Assembly (NCBI RefSeq): GCF_947500075.1
Contig: NZ_CANMQS010000002.1
Location: 558,001 to 622,000 of the forward strand
DNA from: an uncultured Sulfitobacter sp.
GTDB taxonomy: Bacteria > Pseudomonadota > Alphaproteobacteria > Rhodobacterales > Rhodobacteraceae
Length of the DNA stretch: 64,000 bases
Direction: 5' to 3'
Numbering within the stretch: position 1 is the first letter of the stretch; the number at the start of each line of letters is the position of its first letter. Positions 53,592 through 63,138 of the stretch are shown piece after piece. The position numbers were made by a program, and so were the translations under genes. The notes under the pieces were generated by a model that was not told the origin of the DNA, did not search any database, and saw only the letters and a program-made list of their open reading frames with translations.

Positions 53592-54803
53592 ATGATCTTG
53601 ACCAGCACCGACGGGCAAACTGACCTGCCGCGTTACTTCACGCGCGTCTTTGGCGTGGCGCTGGAAATGCAGCACGGGCGGGTGGATTTCGTCTTGCCCG
53701 ATGGCCGCATCTTCCGGGCGGAGGGCAAGAAACCCGGCCCCGTGGCGGAACTGCGCATTCACAACAACGATCTGTTTGCGCGGCTGATCCGCGAAGGTGA
53801 TCTGGGGTTCTGCGACGCCTATCTGGATGACTGGTGGTCGACGCCGGATTTGCAGGCCTTCATGGATCTGGTGCATGCAGACAACGAAGACATCTATGAC
53901 GGCTTCCCCGGCATGTCGCTGGTGCGCAGTTTTGAGAAACTGCGGTTCTGGCTGCAACGCAATTCCAAGGCGCAGGCGCGCAAGAACATCTCGTACCATT
54001 ATGATCTGGGCAATGATTTCTACGGGCTGTGGCTGGATGACACGATGACCTATTCCTCGGCTCTGTTCGAGGAAGGCGCGCAGCAATCGCTGGAGGCGGC
54101 ACAGACGGCGAAATACAAATCCATGGTGGACCAGATGGGCGTGCAGCCCGGTGATCATGTGCTTGAGATCGGCTGCGGCTGGGGCGGTTTCGCGGAATAT
54201 GCAGCCAAGGAGCGGGGGCTGAAGGTGACCGGGCTGACCATCAGCGAAGAGCAGTTTAAATACGCCAAGGAACGCATTGAAAAGGCTGGGCTTTCAGATC
54301 AGGTTGATTTCAAGTTGCAGGACTACCGCGATGAGCTGGGTGAATATGACGGTATTGCCAGCATCGAGATGTTCGAAGCCGTGGGCGAGAAATACTGGCC
54401 GGTCTATTTCCAGACCGTACGCGACCGCCTGAAGCCCGGAAAATCGGCCACCTTGCAGATCATCACTGTCGCGGACCGCCGCTGGGACGTCTATAAACGC
54501 GGGGTGGATTTCATTCAGAAATACATCTTTCCCGGTGGCATGCTGCCCAGCCCCAAGGCACTGCGCGATCAGGTCTACAGCGCCGGGCTTGAGGTCGAAC
54601 GCTCCATCGAGTTTGGCAAAAGCTATGACATCACCCTGCGGCGCTGGCATGAAACCTTCAACGAACGCTGGGATCAGGTGCGGGCCCTGGGCTTTGATGA
54701 CCGCTTTCGCCGGATGTGGAATTTTTACCTCACTTCCTGCGCGGCGACATTTGACAGTGGAAATTGCGACGTAACGCAGATTACCATTAAGCGACCTGCG
54801 TAA
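53592..54803 (+). CDS. Cyclopropane fatty acid synthase-family methyltransferase
   Basis: The 403-residue enzyme methylenates cis-double bonds of membrane lipids using SAM. The SAM motif VLEIGCGWGGFAEYAAKE and the core SYHYDLGNDFYGLWLDDTMTYSSALFE are plain, as is SIEMFEAVGEKYW. The N-terminal 100 residues are the lipid-binding extension seen in CFA synthases. It follows a photolyase and precedes trgA. Confidence 0.93.
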   Translation: MILTSTDGQTDLPRYFTRVFGVALEMQHGRVDFVLPDGRIFRAEGKKPGPVAELRIHNNDLFARLIREGDLGFCDAYLDDWWSTPDLQAFMDLVHADNEDIYDGFPGMSLVRSFEKLRFWLQRNSKAQARKNISYHYDLGNDFYGLWLDDTMTYSSALFEEGAQQSLEAAQTAKYKSMVDQMGVQPGDHVLEIGCGWGGFAEYAAKERGLKVTGLTISEEQFKYAKERIEKAGLSDQVDFKLQDYRDELGEYDGIASIEMFEAVGEKYWPVYFQTVRDRLKPGKSATLQIITVADRRWDVYKRGVDFIQKYIFPGGMLPSPKALRDQVYSAGLEVERSIEFGKSYDITLRRWHETFNERWDQVRALGFDDRFRRMWNFYLTSCAATFDSGNCDVTQITIKRPA

Positions 54804-54827
54804 CCCGCGTCGCCAAAGGAACGTCAC

Positions 54828-55268
54828 ATGCCCACCGCAGCACGCTTGATGGCCGGGGTCTGCCTTGCGGCCCTGGCTTATGTTCTGTCCTCCATTGTTG
54901 TGCCTTTGATGCCCGAAAGCACGGATTTCGGCATTTTCTTTCCGCTCAATTCGGTGTTGGGATTTGGCGTGGGCTGGTTCGTGATGGGCCGCCGCGCCGG
55001 GCGGGGCACCACGGCGGCGATCAACAATGGCCTCACGGGGGTTTTTGTGCTGCTCTTGTGGGGCGTGATGGTGCAGGCCACCAATGAGATGGTCCGCCGC
55101 GCGATGATCAACCGCTATGACAATGCGTTTGAGGCGATGGTGGCGATCTTTCAGCTTGGTGCGGAATACGCCTATATGATCGCCGTTGTGCCCATGGGCA
55201 TCGCCGCCGTTGTGGGCGCGGTGATTGCCGGTCTGGCGACGGAATTCGCTGACAACAACTGGAAATAG
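54828..55268 (+). CDS. trgA: TrgA-family membrane protein
   Basis: The 146-residue protein has about four membrane helices (ARLMAGVCLAALAYVLSSIVV, FPLNSVLGFGVGWFVMGRRAG, NGLTGVFVLLLWGVMVQA, and a last pair near IAVVPMGIAAVVGAVIAG). It matches TrgA of Rhodobacter sphaeroides, which with TrgB and CysK contributes to high tellurite resistance. The same trgA-trgB-cysK order holds here. The biochemical role of TrgA is not established. Confidence 0.88.
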   Translation: MPTAARLMAGVCLAALAYVLSSIVVPLMPESTDFGIFFPLNSVLGFGVGWFVMGRRAGRGTTAAINNGLTGVFVLLLWGVMVQATNEMVRRAMINRYDNAFEAMVAIFQLGAEYAYMIAVVPMGIAAVVGAVIAGLATEFADNNWK

Positions 55269-55272
55269 CGTT

Positions 55273-56382
55273 TTGCGCGATTTGTTCTTCTACGGCACGT
55301 TGCGGCATCTGCCGCTGCTTGAGATTGTGATGGGCGCAGCGGCCTCTGCCCTTGATCTGCGGCAGGCGGTGCTGCCCGACCATGCGGTTCTGGCGGTGCA
55401 GGAAGGCCCGTTCCCGATGATCCGCGCGCAACAGGGCGCAAACGCCAAAGGTCTGTTGCTGCGCGGCCTGACGGACGAGCAGATCACCCGGCTGGATTTC
55501 TACGAAGGCAGCTTTGCCTATGATTTGCGCGCGGTGACCCTTGAGGATGGCGAGCAGGCCGAAGTGTATTTTCCCCAACCCGGCCAATGGACGGCGCAAG
55601 ACCCGTGGTCGCTTGCAGACTGGGAAGCGGATTGGGCCGCGATCTCTTGCCACGCTGCGCGCGAGGTCATGGGGTACCTGGGTGTAAGGGACCGCGATGC
55701 GGTTGCGCGCATGTTTCCGATGATCCGGGCGCGGGCGGCCTCAAGGGTGAATGCCGCGGCGTCCCGGCATGGCGCAGGCACGATGCAGGGGCGGATTGAG
55801 GTTGCGGCGCAGGAGCGTGCCTATTCCCGCTTCTTTGCATTGGATGACATCCGCCTGCGCCATGAACGGTTTGATGGTGCCATGTCCGGCGTGCTGGACC
55901 GGGCGGTGTTCATTGCCGCCGATGCGGCGATCCTGTTGCCCTATGATCCGGTCCGCGACCGCGTGTTGCTGGTGGAGCAGATGCGCATGGGCCCCTTTGC
56001 ACGCGGCGACCGCGCGTGTTGGCAGCTTGAACCCATCGCCGGGCGCGTCGATGCGGGAGAGACGCCGTTGCAGGCGGCCCGGCGTGAGGCACGCGAAGAA
56101 GCCGGACTCACGCTCGGTGAAATAGAGACCGTGGCCGAAGTTTACGCTTCTCCCGGCAATTCAACAGAATTTTACTACATCTTTTGCGGGCTTGCGGATC
56201 TTCCCGACAGCATCACCGGTGTGGGCGGGCTGGAGACGGAGGACGAGGACATTCGCTCTCATACCTTGAGCTTTGACGCGCTGATGGCGCTGGTCGAAGG
56301 GCAGGGGGCGGCGAATGCACCGCTGGTTCTGGCCGCCTTCTTGCTGGCCCGTCATCGCGACAGACTGCGCGCGACCGCTTGA
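55273..56382 (+). CDS. trgB: TrgB: gamma-glutamylcyclotransferase-like plus NUDIX fusion
   Basis: The 369-residue protein joins an N-terminal AIG2/gamma-glutamylcyclotransferase-like domain (FFYGTLRHLPLLEIVMG; about 1-165) to a C-terminal NUDIX hydrolase (NUDIX box GRVDAGETPLQAARREAREEAGLTL). NUDIX enzymes cleave nucleoside diphosphate derivatives such as ADP-ribose. The N-terminal frame has no ATG; the start is TTG 55273, 4 bp after the trgA stop, with GGAAATAGCG before it. TrgB is part of the tellurite locus of Rhodobacter; its substrate is not fixed. Confidence 0.87.
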   Translation: MRDLFFYGTLRHLPLLEIVMGAAASALDLRQAVLPDHAVLAVQEGPFPMIRAQQGANAKGLLLRGLTDEQITRLDFYEGSFAYDLRAVTLEDGEQAEVYFPQPGQWTAQDPWSLADWEADWAAISCHAAREVMGYLGVRDRDAVARMFPMIRARAASRVNAAASRHGAGTMQGRIEVAAQERAYSRFFALDDIRLRHERFDGAMSGVLDRAVFIAADAAILLPYDPVRDRVLLVEQMRMGPFARGDRACWQLEPIAGRVDAGETPLQAARREAREEAGLTLGEIETVAEVYASPGNSTEFYYIFCGLADLPDSITGVGGLETEDEDIRSHTLSFDALMALVEGQGAANAPLVLAAFLLARHRDRLRATA

Positions 56383-56435
56383 GGTTGCCTGAGGGCGCGG
56401 CTACACCGGAGGAAACATAACCTCTGGGGGCTTTT

Positions 56436-57464
56436 ATGCACGTTGCAACCGATCTGGCACAGGCCGTTGGAAACACACCACTGATCAAGCTGCGCAAAGC
56501 CAGCGAAGAGACCGGGTGCACCATTCTGGGCAAGGCCGAATTCATGAACCCCGGCCAGTCCGTCAAGGACCGTGCGGCGCTGTTCATCATCCGTGATGCG
56601 GTGGAAAAGGGCCTGCTGAAACCCGGCGGCACCATCGTGGAAGGCACGGCCGGCAATACCGGTATCGGTCTGGCGCTGGTGGGCGCGTCGATGGGGTTCA
56701 AGACGGTGATTGTCATTCCGGAGACGCAGTCTCAGGAAAAGAAGGACATGTTGCGGCTGGCCGGTGCTGAACTGGTGCAGGTGCCAGCAGCCCCCTACAG
56801 CAACAGCAACAACTACATCCGTTATTCGGAACGGCTGGCCAAGGAACTTGCCCGGGGAAGCAACCGTGGCGTGATCTGGGCCAACCAGTTCGACAATGTC
56901 GCCAATCGCCAGGCGCATATCGAAGGGACAGCGCCCGAAATCTGGGAGCAGACGGAGGGCAAGGTCGATGCCTTTGTCTGTGCCATCGGCACCGGCGGCA
57001 CGCTTGCGGGCGTCGGTATGGGCTTGCAGCCCAAGGGCGTGCGCATCGGATTGGCCGATCCCGAAGGGTCGGGCATGTACAAGATCTATACGGGCAAGGA
57101 GGCGGGGGGCGACAGCATCACCGAAGGGATCGGTCAGGGCCGCGTTACCGCCAATCTGGAAGGGTTCACGCCTGACGTCTGCTACAAGATCCCTGACAGC
57201 GAAGCGCTGCCGATTGTCTTCGACCTTCTGGCCGACGAAGGGCTGTGTCTGGGGGGATCATCCGGGATCAACGTGGCCGGCGCGATCCGGATGGCGCGCG
57301 ATCTGGGGCCGGGGCATACGATTGTGACCATCCTGTGCGATTTTGGCACGCGCTATCAGTCCAAGCTGTTCAACCCGGACTTCCTGCGCGCAAAGGACCT
57401 GCCGGTGCCGCCGTGGCTGGACCGCGCGCCTGCGTCGATCCCCGGAGTGTTTGAAGACATCTGA
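56436..57464 (+). CDS. cysK: Cysteine synthase A
   Basis: CysK makes cysteine from O-acetylserine and sulfide using PLP. The 342-residue protein shows the Schiff-base Lys44 (PGQSVKDRAA), GTAGNTGIGLALVGASMGFK, the PLP phosphate loop AIGTGGTLAGVG and LGGSSGINVAGAIR. It ends within the mscS ATG (TGATGG, one-base overlap). It forms part of the trgA-trgB-cysK tellurite set, where cysteine supply is thought to matter for tellurite tolerance. Confidence 0.95.
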   Translation: MHVATDLAQAVGNTPLIKLRKASEETGCTILGKAEFMNPGQSVKDRAALFIIRDAVEKGLLKPGGTIVEGTAGNTGIGLALVGASMGFKTVIVIPETQSQEKKDMLRLAGAELVQVPAAPYSNSNNYIRYSERLAKELARGSNRGVIWANQFDNVANRQAHIEGTAPEIWEQTEGKVDAFVCAIGTGGTLAGVGMGLQPKGVRIGLADPEGSGMYKIYTGKEAGGDSITEGIGQGRVTANLEGFTPDVCYKIPDSEALPIVFDLLADEGLCLGGSSGINVAGAIRMARDLGPGHTIVTILCDFGTRYQSKLFNPDFLRAKDLPVPPWLDRAPASIPGVFEDI

Positions 57465-59836
57465 TGGCGGTATTGCTTCGCATATGTGCCACGCTGATCG
57501 CCGTTGTGTGGCTGTCAGTGGGGGCTTCCGCTCAGGCGCTGTCGGACGCTGACCTGACCCGTTGGGACGGGGTTGCGGCCCGCGCGGATGCGGCCATCGA
57601 AAACCCCGATGCGTCCGAAGAGATGTTGAATACCCTGCGTATTCAGATCACCGCATTCCGATCCGAATTCGAAGCCGCGCGCACCACCAACAGCGCGCGC
57701 ATCGCCACGCTGCGCGAGCAACTGGCAGCGTTGAACGCCACCGCCCCCGGAGAGGGGGTTGAGGAATCCCCGGACTTCATCGCGCAGCGGCAGGCGTTGA
57801 ACGATCAGTTGAGCCAGGCTCTGGCGCCGGTACAGCGGGCCGAGGCGGAATTCGTGCGTGCCGAAGCACTGGTCGAAGCGATTGACCGGCAACTGCGCGA
57901 CCGGCAGACCGAAGCCTTGCTGACAGTGGTGCCCACACCGCTGAACCCGCTCTATTGGCAGCCTGCGGTGACCGATCTGACCACCTCTGTACAAGAGCTG
58001 TGGGCGGAGAATGCGGGCAGGCGCGGCGGCGGGGACGGCACGCTGCCGCATCAGTCGCTGGCGGTTGCGCTGGTGCTGACGTTGCTGGGGCTGGTGCTGA
58101 TCTTCCGGGGCAGGCGGTGGTCCCGCCGGATCGTGGAACGCCTGCAACGCTTCGGCGCGCGCGGCTTTGGCATCTGGCGGTTTGTGGTGTCGCTTTTGCG
58201 GATCATCCTGCCTTTCGGCGGCCTGCTGCTGATCGCGCTGGCGGCGGTGTCGACGCAGATGTTTGGCCAGAAAGGCAATGAGATCCTGCTCTCCATCGCG
58301 ATTCTGGGGGGCATCATGCTGGGCGTGCGCTGGGTGTCGGAGCGGGTGTTCTCCCGCGATGAAGACGAAGCGCTGGTGATGCTGCCTGCGCCTGCGCGCG
58401 CGCGGCTGCGGTTCTATGTGGCCGCGATCACCCTGTTGATGGCGATGAACGCGCTGATCCTGATGGTGCTGGACGCGGGCGAGGCCCCGGTGGTCAGCAG
58501 CGCGGTCTTCTCCTTTCCCTTCACCATTCTGTCCGGGCTGGCCCTGTTCCGCATTGGTATTGTCCTGCGCGGCTACGCCGATCCGGAGCCGGAAGAAGAG
58601 GTGGCGACCGAAGTGCGCGCCTCCACGCTGGGCCGGGTTATCCGCTGGCTGGGCACGGGCGCTGTCCTGACCGCCTGCATTTCACCCTTGCTGATGGCGG
58701 CGGGGTACTTTCAGGCGGCGAACGCGCTTTTTGGACCCTACATCATGACACTGGCGCTGCTGGGGCTGGTCATGGCCTTGCAGCGGTTTGCGGCAGACGT
58801 CTACGGCGCGATCAGCGGGCAGGGCGACCGGGCGCGGGATGCGCTGGTCCCGGTGCTGATCGGGCTGGTGTTGCTGCTGCTTGTCGCCCCGGTGCTGGCG
58901 TTGGTCTGGGGCGCGCGCCTGACGGATCTCACGGAGCTTTGGGCGGGTCTGGGGCGCGGAGTTGCCTTGGGTGACGCGCGCATTTCCCCTTCGGACTTTC
59001 TGGCCTTTGCGGTCATCTTCGGGATTGGCTACGCGCTGACCCGGCTGCTGCAATCTGCGCTCAAGGGCAGCGTGTTGCCCAAGACCCGGATCGACATCGG
59101 AGGGCAGAACGCGATTGTCTCGGGGCTGGGATACGTTGGTATCTTTCTTGCCGCGATTGCCGCGATCACCGGGGCGGGCATTGACCTCAGCTCGCTTGCG
59201 CTGGTGGCCTCGGCGCTCACGGTGGGCATCGGTTTTGGCCTGCAAAACATCGTCAGCAACTTTGTCTCCGGCATCATCCTGCTGATTGAACGCCCCATTT
59301 CCGAAGGCGACTGGATCGAGGTGGGCGGGCAGATGGGATATGTGCGCAACATCTCCGTCCGGTCGACGCGGATTGAGACGTTCGACCGCACCGATGTGAT
59401 CGTGCCCAACGCCGATCTGGTCAGCGGGACGGTGACGAACTACACCCGTGGCAACACCGTGGGCCGTCTGATCGTGCCGGTGGGCGTGGCTTACGGCACT
59501 GATACGCGGCGGGTCGAAGCCATCCTGTCGGAAATCGCCCAGGCCCAGCCGCTGGTGCTGGCGCAACCTGCCCCTGCGGTCTTGTTCCTGAATTTCGGCG
59601 CGGATGCGCTGGAGTTTGAGATCCGCTGTTTCCTGCGGGATGTGAACTGGATGATGGTGGTCAAGAGCAACATCAACCATGCGATTGCCGCGCGTTTTGT
59701 GGAAGAAGGGATCGAAGTGCCCTTCGCCCAACGCGACCTGTGGCTGCGCAACCCCGAAGCCTTGCGCGGCGCCCAGCAGGACACCGCCCTGGAAGGCGAC
59801 ACAGCCGACCTGCCAGACAAAGGAACGCCTGCGTGA
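57464..59836 (+). CDS. Large MscS-type mechanosensitive channel with DUF3772 domain
   Basis: A 790-residue channel protein. A signal peptide and a coiled-coil periplasmic domain (DUF3772-type, about 20-190) precede about eleven membrane helices and the MscS core at about 590-690: SALTVGIGFGLQNIVSNFVSGIILLIERPISEGDWIEVG and the beta domain RNISVRSTRIETFDRTDVIVPNADLVSGTVTNYT. It should release solutes on hypo-osmotic shock. The gene starts one base into the cysK stop and overlaps alaX by 4 bp. Confidence 0.9.
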   Translation: MAVLLRICATLIAVVWLSVGASAQALSDADLTRWDGVAARADAAIENPDASEEMLNTLRIQITAFRSEFEAARTTNSARIATLREQLAALNATAPGEGVEESPDFIAQRQALNDQLSQALAPVQRAEAEFVRAEALVEAIDRQLRDRQTEALLTVVPTPLNPLYWQPAVTDLTTSVQELWAENAGRRGGGDGTLPHQSLAVALVLTLLGLVLIFRGRRWSRRIVERLQRFGARGFGIWRFVVSLLRIILPFGGLLLIALAAVSTQMFGQKGNEILLSIAILGGIMLGVRWVSERVFSRDEDEALVMLPAPARARLRFYVAAITLLMAMNALILMVLDAGEAPVVSSAVFSFPFTILSGLALFRIGIVLRGYADPEPEEEVATEVRASTLGRVIRWLGTGAVLTACISPLLMAAGYFQAANALFGPYIMTLALLGLVMALQRFAADVYGAISGQGDRARDALVPVLIGLVLLLLVAPVLALVWGARLTDLTELWAGLGRGVALGDARISPSDFLAFAVIFGIGYALTRLLQSALKGSVLPKTRIDIGGQNAIVSGLGYVGIFLAAIAAITGAGIDLSSLALVASALTVGIGFGLQNIVSNFVSGIILLIERPISEGDWIEVGGQMGYVRNISVRSTRIETFDRTDVIVPNADLVSGTVTNYTRGNTVGRLIVPVGVAYGTDTRRVEAILSEIAQAQPLVLAQPAPAVLFLNFGADALEFEIRCFLRDVNWMMVVKSNINHAIAARFVEEGIEVPFAQRDLWLRNPEALRGAQQDTALEGDTADLPDKGTPA

Positions 59837-60552
59837 CCGAGATGCTTTTTCGCGCCGACGCCTATCAACGCGATGCAGCGGCCCGTGTGACCGGTCTGAC
59901 CGAAGAAGGCGGCGTGGTGCTGGATCAGTCGGTCTTCTACCCCACCGGCGGTGGCCAGCCGGGGGATGCGGGGTGGTTGGAATGGGACGGGCAGAGATTG
60001 CCCATCGCCACAGCCGTCAAAGGGCAGGGTGCGGACATCGTTCTGGTGCCTGCCGAACCCATGGCCCTGCCACCCATGGGCGCCCATGTTCAGCAGGTGC
60101 TGGATTGGGAGCGTCGATACCGTCACATGCGCGTGCATACCGCGCTGCATCTGCTGTCGGTCGTGATCCCTTTTGGCGTGACGGGCGGGCAGATTTCCTC
60201 CACCCACGGGCGGCTGGATTTCGACATGCCTGAGGCGCCAGAGGACCGCGATGAGATCGAAGAGGCGCTGAACGTCTTTGTGGCCGAAGACGCCCGCGTC
60301 AGCGAAAGCTGGATGACCTTCGCCGAGCTTGCCGCCGCCCCGCATCTGATCAAGACCATGGCCGTCAAACCACCCACAAGCGGGGGTGACGTCCGCCTGA
60401 TCCGCATCGGAGAGGAAGATGCCTGGATCGATTTGCAGCCCTGCGGCGGCACCCATGTGGCGCGCACCGGGGAAATCGGCGCGCTGCGGCTGGGCAAAAT
60501 CGAAAACAAGGGCCGCAAGAACCGCCGCGTTTACGTCCATTTGGACGCTTAA
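59833..60552 (+). CDS. alaX: AlaX-type alanyl-tRNA editing protein
   Basis: The 239-residue protein is the free-standing editing domain that removes mischarged Ser or Gly from tRNA-Ala. Zinc ligands are His102 and His106 (VHTALHLL) and Cys204/His208 (LQPCGGTHVARTGEIG). Start GTG 59833 overlaps the mscS stop and has AAGGA ahead; an ATG four codons in also exists. It is the class II AlaX with the N-terminal extra strands (YPTGGGQPGD). Confidence 0.92.
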   Translation: MTEMLFRADAYQRDAAARVTGLTEEGGVVLDQSVFYPTGGGQPGDAGWLEWDGQRLPIATAVKGQGADIVLVPAEPMALPPMGAHVQQVLDWERRYRHMRVHTALHLLSVVIPFGVTGGQISSTHGRLDFDMPEAPEDRDEIEEALNVFVAEDARVSESWMTFAELAAAPHLIKTMAVKPPTSGGDVRLIRIGEEDAWIDLQPCGGTHVARTGEIGALRLGKIENKGRKNRRVYVHLDA

Positions 60553-60613
60553 GCCACAGCGGTGTAATTCCCTCTTGCAAGTCATGACACCTCCACGCTA
60601 AACCGCCCCTCAC

Positions 60614-60703
60614 GGAGCGGTGGCCGAGTGGTCGAAGGCGCACGCCTGGAAAGTGTGTAGGCGGGAGACCGTCTCCAGGGTTCGAATCCCTGTCGCTCCG
60701 CCA
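60614..60703 (+). tRNA. tRNA-Ser (anticodon GGA)
   Basis: A 90-nt type II tRNA with acceptor GGAGCGG/TCGCTCC, a long variable arm (AGGCGGGAGACCGTC region), anticodon loop CTGGAAA and T arm CAGGG/CCCTG around TTCGAAT. Discriminator G and encoded CCA follow. The length and variable arm are typical of Ser. Confidence 0.97.
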
Positions 60704-60778
60704 TAACCCCCCCAGACATCCCCCTCTTGTCCCGCCCGCCGGGCACGCTAACCTTCTGTCTCAACGTCAGGAGGCACG

Positions 60779-61897
60779 ATGTCTGTCAACACCACGCGCA
60801 TTTCGGCAGGGCAGGCTTTGGACGCCTTGCGCACGGGGCATGCGGCACAGGTGGCCGGGCAGATGACCGTGTCCTGGATGCTGCATGGCCGTCCCGGCAT
60901 CGGCAAGACGGAGATCGTGCAGCAGCTGGCGCAGGAGACGGGCAGCCGCTTGTTCGATTTGCGTCTGACCACGATTGAGCCGCAGGATCTGCGCGGCTTG
61001 CCGTTCTACGACCACGACACCCGCCGCACGGTCTGGTACCGGCCTGAAGACCTGCCCGATGATCCCGCACACCCTGCCATCCTGTTTCTGGATGAGCTGA
61101 CCGCTGCCGCCCCCACGTTGCAGCCGACGATCTATGGCTTGCTTCAGGAACGCCGGATCGGGCGGCACAGCCTGCCCGACAGCACCTTTATCGTGGCGGC
61201 GGGCAACGCGGTGGAGGACGGTGCGGTGGCCTATGAGATGGGCACGGCCCTGTCGGACCGGCTGGTGCATCTCAATGTGGGCGCCACTGCCAGCGATTGG
61301 CTGACCCGCTATGCCGTGCCACGTGGGGTGCACCCGGCGGTGACGGCTTTCATCCGCACCCGGCCCGATCTGTTGGAGACCACCGAAGACGCGCTCAGGC
61401 AGGGCAATATGATTGCCTGCACGCCACGCTCCTGGGCGCGGGTCAGCACGATCCTGAACGCGGTGGGCGACAAGGACCTGCGCGATGTGCTGATTGCAGG
61501 CACGTTGGGAGAAGCCGTTGCGGCTGAGTTTGTGCTGATCGCTGAAGAGGTTGCTTCGACCGTGCAGGCAACAGAGCTGATCGAAGCGGCCCCGGCAGAG
61601 CGTGCAGAGCTCTACCCAAGCAGCCTGCATGGGCTGACGGCGCTGGTCTATGCGTTGATCACGCTGGCCGATGCCACGACGATTGACAGCGTCATTGACG
61701 CGATGGTCGAGGTCGGCGGATTGGCCAAGCTGCGCAAGGACGCAGGTTTTGAACGGCTGCCGCTGGGGGAGCTGAGCACCTACGGCATTGAGTTGCTGAT
61801 TGAAAAGGCGCTCAAGGACGGGTTGCAGGAAGCCTTTCGCAATTCCCGATCCTACGCGGCCTACACGTCGGATCGGCAGGCCATGGGGCTGGCGTGA
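60779..61897 (+). CDS. MoxR-type AAA+ ATPase
   Basis: A 372-residue AAA+ protein with Walker A GRPGIGKT (37-44), Walker B AILFLDELTAA, and the sensor 1 VAAGNAVEDGAV. It matches the MoxR branch, which partners VWA proteins as a chaperone or metal-insertion module. A VWA gene follows with a 4-bp overlap, so they form one unit. No substrate protein is identifiable. Confidence 0.9.
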   Translation: MSVNTTRISAGQALDALRTGHAAQVAGQMTVSWMLHGRPGIGKTEIVQQLAQETGSRLFDLRLTTIEPQDLRGLPFYDHDTRRTVWYRPEDLPDDPAHPAILFLDELTAAAPTLQPTIYGLLQERRIGRHSLPDSTFIVAAGNAVEDGAVAYEMGTALSDRLVHLNVGATASDWLTRYAVPRGVHPAVTAFIRTRPDLLETTEDALRQGNMIACTPRSWARVSTILNAVGDKDLRDVLIAGTLGEAVAAEFVLIAEEVASTVQATELIEAAPAERAELYPSSLHGLTALVYALITLADATTIDSVIDAMVEVGGLAKLRKDAGFERLPLGELSTYGIELLIEKALKDGLQEAFRNSRSYAAYTSDRQAMGLA

Positions 61898-63138
61898 TCG
61901 CTGGGGCAGCGCATTCCAGACGCGCCAGCCCTGCCTTGCGCGCGTTGGCGGAAGCGGATCCGGCACTGGCGGCGTTGTCATTGTGGTGCACCCACCGCGA
62001 CGCAGGCGAGACCCGGACCGAGGGCAGCACCATCACCTATGGCCCGGATTTCACCGAACTTGCGCTGCATGAGCAGATTGGGCTGGCCGCACATCATATC
62101 CTGCATGTCGCGCTGCGCCATTCTGCGCGGCTGGCGGATCTGCGCACCCGGCTGGGGGGCGGGTTTGATGCAGCACTCTACACCCTTGCTGCGGATGCGG
62201 TGGTCAATGAGGCGCTGTTGCTGGCGGATCATGCGTTGCCCCGGCCTGCGGTGACGTTGACGGGGCTGTTGTCAAAAGCCTTGGGGAAAACCGTGTCACC
62301 GGAAGTGGCGCTGGCGGCGTGGGATGTGGACCGGCTGTATTATGCGCTGACGAGGGCGCAGGACCAAGCGGGCGATGCGCAGGGCAGGGCGCGTGCCTAT
62401 GCGCAGGCGCAGGGGTTTGAACCTGATCTGGAGGCCGGTGCAGACGAAGCGGCCGCCGAAAACGACATGGAACAGGCCGCCCGCTGGCGTCAGCATATGA
62501 GCCGTGCGATGGATGTGGGGCGCCAAGCCGGACGCGGGGTCGGCCGGATCGGCCACCGGATCGCGGATGTTCCCACCCCGCGCACCGCCTGGGAGATTGT
62601 CCTGCGCCGTGCCCTGACGCGCGCTGTGATGATCCAGCCCCAACCCAGCACCCAGCGTCCCGCACGGCGCTGGATTGCGGGGGCGGCGCAGGCGGCTTTG
62701 GCGGGCAGCCCGACACCGGGGTTTGAACCCGGCATGCGTCTTTATACCGATGTGCCGCGCATCGCGCTGGCGCTGGACGCTTCCAGCAGCATTGATGACG
62801 CGCGGCTTGCGGTGTTCTGGGCGGAAGTCTCGGGGATTGCCCGCCGCCAGCGGGCGGAACTGCATCTGATCGTGTTTGACGACCAGATCCGGTCGCATGT
62901 GCAGATCGACCCGAACCAACAGCGGTTTGAGATGCCACAGCTGCCACGCGGTGGGGGCACTGATTTCTGTCCGGTGATCGCGAAGGCGCGGGAGATTGCG
63001 GCGTCCGCGCTGGTGGTCTTCACTGATCTGGAAGGCGATGCCGGCCCGCCGCCACGTGGGGTATCGGTGATCTGGGCGGTGCCGGACGCGGGCACGGTTC
63101 AAGCACCCTTTGGCCAAGTGATCGACCTTGCGCGTTAG
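61894..63138 (+). CDS. VWA-type putative metallopeptidase (DUF2201-like)
   Basis: The 414-residue protein has an N-terminal metallopeptidase-like segment with HEQIGLAAHHILHVALRHSARL (His67, His68, His71, His76) and a C-terminal VWA domain with the MIDAS start LALDASSSIDDARLAVF and TDLEGDAGPPPRGVSVIWAV. The two-domain form fits DUF2201. It overlaps the MoxR gene by 4 bp. Its stop codon overlaps that of the opposite membrane-protein gene by 4 bp. Confidence 0.85.
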   Translation: MIAGAAHSRRASPALRALAEADPALAALSLWCTHRDAGETRTEGSTITYGPDFTELALHEQIGLAAHHILHVALRHSARLADLRTRLGGGFDAALYTLAADAVVNEALLLADHALPRPAVTLTGLLSKALGKTVSPEVALAAWDVDRLYYALTRAQDQAGDAQGRARAYAQAQGFEPDLEAGADEAAAENDMEQAARWRQHMSRAMDVGRQAGRGVGRIGHRIADVPTPRTAWEIVLRRALTRAVMIQPQPSTQRPARRWIAGAAQAALAGSPTPGFEPGMRLYTDVPRIALALDASSSIDDARLAVFWAEVSGIARRQRAELHLIVFDDQIRSHVQIDPNQQRFEMPQLPRGGGTDFCPVIAKAREIAASALVVFTDLEGDAGPPPRGVSVIWAVPDAGTVQAPFGQVIDLAR

